Shown here: piece by piece, positions 23,101 to 30,244 of the stretch
How the letters are laid out: every line of letters begins with the position of its first letter
Numbering within the stretch: position 1 is the stretch's first letter
Source of the DNA: Phialocephala subalpina
Taxonomy: Eukaryota; Ascomycota; Leotiomycetes; Helotiales; Mollisiaceae
Assembly: GCA_900073065.1 (NCBI GenBank)
Contig: FJOG01000046.1
Location: forward strand, 2,255 to 32,498
DNA: 30,244 nt
Direction of reading: 5' to 3'
Notes under the pieces: generated by a model
The model's input: only the letters and a program-made list of their open reading frames with translations
Database searches by the model: none
Told to the model about the DNA's origin: nothing
Translations under genes and position numbers: made by a program

Positions 23101-25580
23101 AATGAATCAACAAGGAGTCATAATCATTCCCGACTCGAGACTATGATAGCTGATGTGAGGAATGCTGAGTAACTGCTCCCTCTTTACCCCGCTACCCCAC
23201 TACCCCGCGATCCACAAGATGTGCGCATTCTGAGATGAGAAGCAACGCATGTTGCGCATGAAAGATGAAGGGTGGGGCTGCGGCTCTGTCTTATTCACCT
23301 GAGACTATCCCAGGCCATTGGCGTGCTGAGAACGTATAATGATGGGTGATGAGGATGAAGTGTCGTTGAATTTGAGTTGTAGCACGTGCGGTGAAAATTT
23401 TCCCAACCACCTCATCGCAATTCTTTGCCCAAAGTTTCATACACACTCGCAGATTCAATGGAAATGACTTCTTTGCTACCTGTGCAAATTCCAAAAAATC
23501 AAACGTTTCTCGAGTGGGAGGTTTAAGGCCCTCGGCGTCAATTTACGACGCCCGAGAATCCCACCGCCTAACCAAACGTCATATCAATATTTGACCCCTT
23601 TACAAGAATTATTACAACGGGGATAAGGCAGAAATGCTATTGTGCAATCAAGTGACCATTTACCCATGTTTATGCCTTCTAGCCTTCTGCTCAAACTAGT
23701 CATAGCCTTGTCAAAGTCTGTTTTTAGTAAGTGAGTTGAGATCGGTTCTCGATGGGAAGGTTTTGAGTTGACGGTGTTTTCTTTGATCTTCTCGATATGC
23801 TACTCGATACCTAGGCTTCAAGACGTCTAATATGGCTCTGATTGCATTCTGGAACGCTTCTCGTCACTGCCTCTTCTCGTCTTTTGTCTCCTGTGGGTCC
23901 TTCATCACTTTGTCTTTGCTTCGTCTGCCAGATCGTCTACTGGAGCCATGTTCAGGTCAACTGCTCTTAATTACTGCTTCTTCTCTTCTATCCGGGCTTG
24001 TGTATCTGATTTCACCTTGTCTTTGCCTCTCGGTCTTGCTAGAACTCACCTTGAGGCTAAGAGAGCTTCAAGGACGATAAAGCTTTAGGAAAACACACAG
24101 CTTGCGAGCTTTGATGGCGTGGATCCTGCTTGAGAGGAAATCTGTTGCTGTCGCAATTCCTGCCTGAAGAGTATCTCGTGAATGTTAGGCTTGTGAAACG
24201 AAACGTGGCACCTGCCATCATGGTTTAAGCGGTGTGAGGAATGGTATTGCTAGCACTGAGAATGCTCGAGTGAGGCGGAAATGGGATGCACGGCCATCTT
24301 TCGGACTCCCCTTCACATTCTGGTTACTGACCGGTGACTGCGATTTCATTTAGTCATGCCAGGCAGTCCTTGTCGTGATTTAGAAGCCGACGTCCTATCA
24401 GAGTCTAAATGCCATTGTATGTCGCAGACATTGGCGAGAGCTTTCTGCATGTTTCGAAGTGGTGTGGGAAAGCTCTGGGTGAGTCTTAGTGATGGCAGGC
24501 CAATTCCTCTAGATGTCACAGAAGTTTTATGTGCGGTGAATGGATGTCTAGGTGTCTGAGGATCTTGTTCTCGGCGAAGAATACATAATCAAACGCCGTC
24601 TCATTCAGTAGGCAGGAGTCTGAAGTATAACCTTCGTCAATGGGTATATTGCCACAATTTCCCATTTGTCTGATGATGATTTAGAGCCATACTCCAAGAT
24701 CGGACACTACTTGTGTCATCTTGAACTTTCCCTATTGATTTCTTCAATCATGTTCCTGGCCCGAGGGATTTACTTTATCATAAAGATTCCTGACACTGAA
24801 CATCGAGGCAAAAAGGTTGCAGCTGCTATTCACGATGAGAATGGCGGGTCTTAAGTGGGATTTAGTGACGCGAAAATGTTCGACTAGTGTCGGGTAATTC
24901 CAGCTGTGCCATGCATGACTGAAATGACTACCGTTGACAATGACAATTGCGAGGTTATCAGTCACCGCCTATCTGCATCGATCTCCATTCACACTCACAG
25001 AACATATCATAGCTTCTAATGGAATGAAGGAGACCGGATGTTTCTTCGATGTTGGTTTAAGTTCGGAGGTTTAAGTACGGACATCGCCCCATGATAACGC
25101 TATCGTCAAAGTTCGTCTTTGGCATCGAGATGCAGCTCCTGGATTTACAACGGCAAGCCCTTGGCCAGATCTGGTGGTTGGTCATCGTCGGGGCCGAGGA
25201 ATTGTTTTCAATCGCTATCACGCACGTTCTTGGATTGGTGTCTGGAATCGCGACTGTATTGTGAAACTCTGCAGTTGATATCAGATTCAGCTGGCCGTGA
25301 AACCCCCATAGTCGAGTTAGGTAGTTCTGGGGATTTGTTGTGGCCCCTGATCGTAGTGGGTGCAGGTGTGTTCTGCTTGCGCGCATCAGATTCCTCCCAA
25401 GTGGGGAATCTGCGGCAATAAGCAAGGACACGAACTTTTGAGATCGTAGGGGTTGATAAGAGACTTTGTTTAACTTTTGATGGCGAACACTTCCTTTGAT
25501 TCATTGTCGAGACCCGCGATCGCGTGCTGGTGCAGACTGACTACGAGTGGCTGTCGCAAGAATCGATGAGGGCTTCTTGC
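20103..25580. other. gene-poor region, no supported gene
   Basis: About 5.5 kb of near-normal base composition with only short ORFs on both strands. I looked for exon chains and conserved motifs and found none convincing. Three tandem octamers TACCCCGC/TACCCCAC/TACCCCGC lie at 23185-23208. The best single ORFs are 22633-23091 (minus) and a hydrophobic one at 23832-24080 (plus). The region may hold decayed genes, long non-coding RNA or regulatory DNA; sequence alone does not decide. Confidence 0.5.
22633..23091 (-). CDS. weak candidate ORF, unknown protein (152 aa)
   Basis: This is the longest ORF in the gene-poor region. The product is hydrophilic, with an acidic N-terminal patch (FDFDADPLADL), no signal peptide, no TM segment and no known motif. 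A second minus-strand frame of 117 codons overlaps it, which lowers the weight of its length. It may be chance or part of a spliced gene I could not resolve. Confidence 0.18.
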   Translation of the reverse strand: MLNNSQTPFSQNTDFDFDADPLADLSERHLRPRKYINSIASSSRHLPRPHQQPQDAMRIPCLNYNQAKWDFAEVWRVNRLKLSAGQSWQGRSPEFPAKRIQNIDDDFQYTGHHAAIKIDDSTRSIEDGGDTINVLPMSVASDRLACHSFVAA

Positions 25581-26112
25581 CCTACGAAACCATTCGTTCA
25601 GTAACTTACTGAACGGGCCCACAAGTCGCCAATTTAGCAAGGGAGCAGCAAGAAAGGAATAGGGGAAGTATAAAAGAAAGGTAGGAGAGAAGGAGCTACT
25701 AAAATAATTGCATAGAGTGAAAACGGGAGGGGAATAAAAAGATAGCAAAAGACGGAGCTACCAAGAGAGCTGACTAGAGTATTAAACACTCCACTATAAA
25801 CCCCTAAAACGTCCGTGTACTTTATTACAATAGATTTAAATTTAAAAGTTTAGTTTAATTATAGCAAATACACATAATAATTAGAGAGATAATAGGCGAG
25901 AAAAAGTAAGAGAGAGAGAAAGCCAAAGGCAAGGACAAGAGAGTAGTAGAGCAAAAGAAATTAGTTATGGAGCCTCAACTTGCGCTACTATGCCTACCCT
26001 CTGATCGCTCTTGCAGGTGGTCCGAGTTGGACCTACCCTGCAGCTGCCTTTTACAGCTAAGTACGCGAATAATAAGCGATTCAATAACTTACTGGACGAG
26101 TGGTTTCTTAGG
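25581..26112. mobile_element. 0.53-kb purine-rich element with imperfect terminal inverted repeats
   Basis: The first 30-odd bases (CCTACGAAACCATTCGTTCA...) match the reverse complement of the last (CCTAAGAAACCACTCGTCCA...), identical at most positions. The left end also contains a 21-bp near-perfect palindrome at 25595-25615 (CGTTCAGTAA, C, TTACTGAACG). Between the ends the plus strand is strikingly purine-rich at 25630-25760 and 25880-25965, with AT-rich DNA between. There is no ORF of note. It resembles a non-autonomous DNA transposon; no target duplication was confirmed. Confidence 0.45.
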
Positions 26113-26189
26113 GTTGGGACTCAACACGAAGAGGAAGTAGGTGACGTCTTAGTAGCCATCGACGACGAGTTCTAGGACGACGCGACCAA

Positions 26190-26902
26190 CTGAATGGACT
26201 ATGGTGTTTGATCGTAACACCTATGTGGAACAGGATTCAACGTCCGAGGCTACTTGTGGCAGCTTTAGGTGCTGAGGTGGCTTCAATTTGGATTACAACA
26301 CGATTGAGAAGCTGGATCCAGACAGGAGAGTCACACTCTACCTACTCGATCCCTCTCTATTTTGGACGATTAACTCGGAGCAGCCTGGAGCCTCGATGGG
26401 GCGTGGAGATGGTCAATTGTTTGCAAAAATTATTGCCACTCGTACATCGATCTTAACGATGGGACACCACCACTTAGGCTCGGGTCCGGCATCCCCGAGT
26501 TCTGCCTTCGCACGTTTGTCATAACCTCCTCCACGCAAGGTAGCATGCTCGCTCCAACTTGGACCTCGCGCCACTGACTAGTTCGGTCAATAAAGACCAA
26601 CAAGTGAAGAAACAGCAAAAGGAGAAGGCAAAGGGTCAATCTGCTACTCCTACCGTTATGGGCAATCATGACGTGGTTAACCACAACACAGTCTCACGGT
26701 CGCACAAGCAGTTGGCAGTGATGTTTCCTCACGTGCTGACCGCTTTCAACTAGAATTATATGGCACAAAAATTGGTTGGGGGCTCCCTGAGGATGGTATG
26801 AGCACGCCTTTGGGGATCTGGGGAGGAGGGGTTATTATTCTTGTAGTACTATCTCATGTGCTGAAATACATCTATTACGAGTATAGGCCACGAATTTATT
26901 AA
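26190..26902 (+). pseudogene. broken ORF series of an unknown gene with a C-terminal membrane segment
   Basis: Normal-GC DNA between AT-rich flanks carries several coding-like frames. One runs from about 26196 (MVFDRNTYVEQDSTSEATCG) through a single TGA at 26270-26272 into DYNTIEKLDPDRRVTLYLLD and stops at 26524. Another, ending at TAA 26900-26902, reads LTVAQAVGSDVSSRADRF and then GIWGGGVIILVVLSHVLKYI, a plausible TM helix, and ends EYRPRIY; upstream it is cut by TAA and TGA codons that C-to-T changes of CAA and CGA would produce. I do not recognise the protein, and one gene or two cannot be told apart. It looks like a RIP-touched pseudogene. Confidence 0.35.
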
Positions 26903-26950
26903 GGATTCTAGGATCTAATTAGCCTCTCAAAGTAGCAATAATAATGTCCA

Positions 26951-27166
26951 GCGTAAAAAATTTAAATGATTGAATTAAATAAAGTGCTTTATTTAAATTT
27001 AGTTTAAATTTAATTCAAATATTTAAAATATATTTAAATTAATAAAATAATACATATAATTAATTTGGTTTAAACGAAGTAAAGTAAAATACTTTAAAGA
27101 ATAAAATAGTTTGAGGTTTTAATTAGAGTTATTACGTCGAAGCGAAAAAAAGAACTCTTGGGGATA
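26951..27166 (+). repeat. dispersed AT-rich repeat, copy B (inverted relative to copy A at 11806-12013)
   Basis: It aligns end to end with the reverse complement of 11806-12013, both beginning GCGT and ending at GGATA. It is more A/T-rich than copy A, with G/A and C/T differences predominating, and has an extra segment of about 11 nt near 26985-26996. It lies between the broken ORF series and the HET relic. Confidence 0.75.
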
Positions 27167-27179
27167 AGTATAGGATTTG

Positions 27180-27490
27180 CATTGTTATTCTTTTTACCCT
27201 CTCTTAGGAAAGACCTATAACACCCAAGCCATGATCGAAGGACTTGAAGAGTTCTATCAGCCATTGCAAATTTAGTGAAAACAGTTCCCAGCGGCTCGAG
27301 GCACGCGATTCCTTACCAGCAAAGGCCTACACTATTTTCTGGAATTGGAGAATAGGTATATATCCTTCACCAATGCGATGATCACTTTACATTTGTGGGA
27401 GAATACTATATTCACGGTTATATGAATGGGGAGGGAATGGAGATGTGGAAAGCAGGCAAGCTGACCAAGGAATGGGCTGATATGCAATAA
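27180..27490 (+). pseudogene. C-terminal relic of a HET-domain (heterokaryon incompatibility) gene
   Basis: The last 37 or so codons before TAA at 27488-27490 read DHFTFVGEYYIHGYMNGEGM, then MWKAGKLTKEW. This is the characteristic C-terminal block of fungal HET-domain proteins (pattern: F-x-x-V-G-E-x-Y-x-H-G-x-M-x-G-E). Upstream, in another frame, GTRFLTSKGL resembles the preceding HET block, but the usual intervening residues are missing and stops intervene. The N-terminal HET domain itself is absent, replaced by repeat copy B. The remnant is not functional. Confidence 0.65.
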
Positions 27491-27665
27491 TGTTCCTTTG
27501 GGACATTTTTCAATTCAGAAGTCTCTCACGTCTGGCGCTCAAAAGGAATGTCGTCCTACTCGTCGGTCATTGTTTTGTTCTTCCCCTATGTACTCAAATA
27601 CTCCAAACGTTCCTTCTGTCCCTTGACACCTGTCCCGACCCTCATCTTTCTCAACCATCTCCACT

Positions 27666-29163
27666 TCAACTTCCGAGCGGCACCAAAGGACACTCCTCCC
27701 ACGGAGCATAAATTCTATACCACGCTTCCATCCCTTTACTCAAATGAGTATTAAAATGGCAAATAAACTGCCACAGTCCAGGATTCAGTGCTGTCATGTG
27801 CGTGGTAAGCATCTGGCCAGGATTGATCGGAACTGACGCCATGGTAATGCCATTATGCACAACATTGTTACCGTGCCAGTGAGCAACGTGAGTGTCGAAG
27901 CCCATATCCATGATATACCAGATTGCAGGATCGTTGATACACATGCTGAAAGGTGGATTGTTGGCGAAGATCCAGCCGTTGATCTGTGAAATCAATTATC
28001 AATAACGTGTACGCAGGGATTGATTTTGTCAACCTTACAGGGAAAAAATTTGCTGCAACAGAAGTATTCACATTAGTCAACGGCGAGTTGACCTCCTGCG
28101 GATACCAATACGTCTCATTCCCAGCCCCCGGCATCGGATACATCCCCGTCTCATTCGCCATACTCGGAAACATGTTTGGAAGATATTTCCGCACGTTATG
28201 TAGTGCGAGAAAAGAGTTCGATTCCTGGTTGTCGCCGTAGAAGATGATGAATTCGCGGTTGTTGGCCATGGTTTTGTTCATCGTGCTGGGGTTGTAAACG
28301 ATCACTGGGCCGCTGAGACCAGCGTCCGCGTCTTGATACATGCTAACATAGGAGTGGTAGGCCCAGAGCTTGCTGTCGACGCCTGGGTCGGGTGCGGATG
28401 AAGGCGGGATGAGCCTGGAGGTGGTTAGTGTGAGGTTGGAGAATAGTGTGAAGGTGCTTGCCATTTGTAGACTACGCAGCCTCCGGGAGGAACTGCATCA
28501 CCAATAGCAAATTCGTTGGTGTCGTTGGGGTAGAGACTTCCTTCACTGTCTTTGGTGTAGAAAAGACCCATAGAGTGCATTGATGCATAGAATGGATCGA
28601 GTTTGTTAACGAACATTATCTAGAGCAGGTCGTCAAGTCAGAACAAAGCCATAAAGTTCCGGGGAGAAGGGTATGACAAACCTCGATCATATCTCCAACT
28701 TCACCTCGGAGAATGGGTCCATTGAATCCAAGCCAGTCGGGCTGCTCGCTGTACTGTGCGAAATCTGGACCAGTATATCCCTTATACAAGGCTTTATCAT
28801 AAGTAGTCCCGATACTGGTATTTGAACCAATGTATCCGTAAGTCTGAGCCCGGAACGACTCATTCATCGGAACTCCCAACCAGTTGTCATACCCTAAAAT
28901 TCGTTAGGTCAAATGTTCTATCCAGTATGAGAATCCTGCAACTTACCAGTGGGTGCATAGTCCCAAGTGTCAACTTCAGCCGCAACATAATACCGATGGA
29001 TGTTCCCGCTAAAATTGAAACCCATTGGTTGGTAGTAGGGAAGCTTGCCATCCATTTGACTGGCGCATGCTGGAAGATCTGTAGGGGTTGTGGTGACAGA
29101 TGGAATAATGCTGCCGAGAGCAAGTGCTGCAGAGACACAGATTAACAAGCTTGACGTTCGCAT
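27666..29163 (-). CDS. secreted two-domain multicopper-oxidase-like (ceruloplasmin/hephaestin-type) protein, 426 aa
   Basis: Five exons on the minus strand: 29163-28947, 28893-28682, 28619-28462, 28414-28039 and 27983-27666. Introns are 53, 62, 47 and 55 nt. The third is a GC-AG intron (donor TG/GCAAGC, CACTAAC branch site, CCAG acceptor); it gives the expected YKWLIPPSSAP. The product has a signal peptide (MRTSSLLICVSAALALGS), YYVAAEVDTWDYAPTGYDNW as in hephaestin-type repeats, then two cupredoxin domains with N-glycosylation sites. Copper motifs: HSM at 158-160, HSY at 216-218, HVAHWHG at 353-359, and ICHFNTHLSKGM at 395-406. The type-1 set (H353, C396, H401, M406) is complete, but three of the eight histidines of the usual trinuclear site are replaced. 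Oxidase activity is therefore doubtful; similar changes may be general in this fungal subfamily. One repeat unit of about 400 aa would need to oligomerise to build a full site. Confidence 0.87.
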
Positions 29164-29340
29164 CTTGAAAAGGATTATCGAAACTTTTGATGAACTTGAG
29201 TAAGTTTGAGCAGATTTTACAGAATGGCGAATTTATGAAGACTTATATACTTCACCTTGAAGAGGCCCTTACAGTGCGAACTTTGGATCAGGCACGGTTT
29301 TTCGGCGCGGTACTGTAGTACATTGGGCTGTCACTCAACA
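29164..29340 (-). promoter_or_regulatory. promoter of the multicopper-oxidase-like gene
   Basis: On the minus strand, AGTATATAAGT at about 29243-29253 is a good TATA-box candidate about 80-90 bp before the start codon. The leader between them is A/T- and C-rich, as usual for a well expressed fungal secreted-protein gene. Confidence 0.5.
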
Positions 29341-30244
29341 CCCGTCCATGCTTCGTGATGAATACGAACACAGCATCGTCATTCACCATTTACCGTTTCA
29401 AGCACTTGCTTCTCAGTGGCAACATATAGATATCGCAGAATGAGGCGAGACTTAACATGTGGCGAGCCAAACAACACACATGAATGACTTCAACAGCATA
29501 TCAATGAGCTCATCTGCGGGTGGCGCCGGGGTGGACTTTGCGAATTCACAAATGCCAACCTTTACCGCTTCTTTTCGGTCCCACTTAGATAGCAGATGTC
29601 TTGTTGGAACCTCAATCAAATTGATAGAGATAAGCCAGCGATAATTATCCCACCAATTTACCTTCCTAAGAACGTAAAGACGAAGGAGCCGTAATATTCT
29701 GACGGACAATTCCCGGAAAAGCTTCGTCGTATAACTCGTCCACTTCACGGATGAGTGAGCTTCCGAAAGTAAACAATGCATACGTGCACATCGGATAGGA
29801 GGCAGACCCATCGTATGCATGTCATGCCGAAGGCACTGTCACTATGATGCTCGACGGAAAGGAAGAGTCATATCTCGTGATACCTCGCTAAAGCATATCC
29901 AGGGGTAGAGATCGGGAATTTCGGATGTAATATCCTGCCCGAGTAAAGCCGATCGGGTAAGCGAGAGCTGAAAAGAGCAATGATCTACAGCTTTCTTATA
30001 AATGGTGACATTCCAATGACGTTCAGAATAGATAAAATGAGATTTCTATGGCAAGCTTCCCAAAATGCCATTGGTGGCCAATATTATATCGAAGATATTA
30101 AAGTGGGCCCACAGAATTATATGAACGGTTAATAGCTTCCAATGAAAATAGAAAAAAGAGAATCAAGTTGCATTAGTAGAAATAAAGACTTCAATGAGCC
30201 TACGATTATTTAAACCTTTATTATTCATTATAACTTTGAATATT
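29341..30244. other. right-end spacer, no supported gene
   Basis: Short ORFs only. The longest (29452-29820, minus) overlaps unrelated frames and has no known motif. The last 150 bp become AT-rich. Confidence 0.45.

Noticed and set aside
23832..24080. Hydrophobic 82-codon ORF that might be a small membrane protein
   Set aside because: Leu/Ser-rich composition follows from CT-rich DNA; no family signature and no supporting neighbours.
14734..29163. One large biosynthetic cluster reaching from GTP cyclohydrolase I to the oxidase-like gene
   Set aside because: About 9 kb of gene-poor DNA, relics and repeats separate the MFS gene from the oxidase-like gene, and no core synthase is present; linkage is not supported.
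29452..29820. 122-codon minus-strand ORF near the right end
   Set aside because: Odd composition rich in Arg and Trp, no motif, and an overlapping plus-strand ORF of similar quality.

Overview
The window looks like a piece of a filamentous ascomycete genome, probably a leotiomycete (Helotiales-type). Genes carry short GT-AG introns of about 45-85 nt with CTAAC-like branch points. The families are typical of such fungi: a Ybp1/Alf4/glomulin-type protein, an AhpD-like protein, a UstYa-like protein, a HET relic and a telomere-linked helicase relic. One arm is AT-rich and riddled with stops in the manner of repeat-induced point mutation (RIP). The taxon is inference.

Layout. 1-5280: RIP-degraded repeat DNA. 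Up to about 3150 it is the minus-strand relic of a telomere-linked RecQ-type (TLH) helicase; the rest is AT-rich with no recognisable coding, plus a 105-bp element with perfect 12-bp terminal inverted repeats. 5585-11710: three intact, ordinary-looking genes, namely a two-TM fungal glycoprotein (+), a Ybp1/Alf4/glomulin-family protein (-) and an AhpD/carboxymuconolactone-decarboxylase-like protein (+). 12023-18643: the most interesting block, with a UstYa-like membrane protein broken by an in-frame TGA (+), a divergent dihydrofolate reductase (+), a GTP cyclohydrolase I (-) converging on it, and an MFS exporter (+) sharing a 1-kb divergent promoter with the cyclohydrolase. 18747-19642: a disrupted repeat-containing ORF. 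20103-27490: gene-poor DNA with relics, including a purine-rich element with inverted-repeat ends, a broken ORF series with a C-terminal TM segment, and the tail of a HET-domain gene. 27666-29163: a secreted two-domain multicopper-oxidase-like protein (-) with a GC-AG intron.

How the genes may work together. GTP cyclohydrolase I makes dihydroneopterin triphosphate and DHFR reduces dihydropterins/dihydrofolate. Finding both next to a TetA/ZIFL-like MFS carrier suggests an accessory pterin/folate module: a pterin-derived metabolite pathway, or antifolate self-protection. The DHFR has unusual residues at positions that normally touch folate and NADPH. A ~210-bp repeat occurs twice in opposite orientation (11806-12013 and 26951-27166), bracketing about 15 kb that includes the whole module. 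This grouping is a hypothesis; the gene identities are much more secure.
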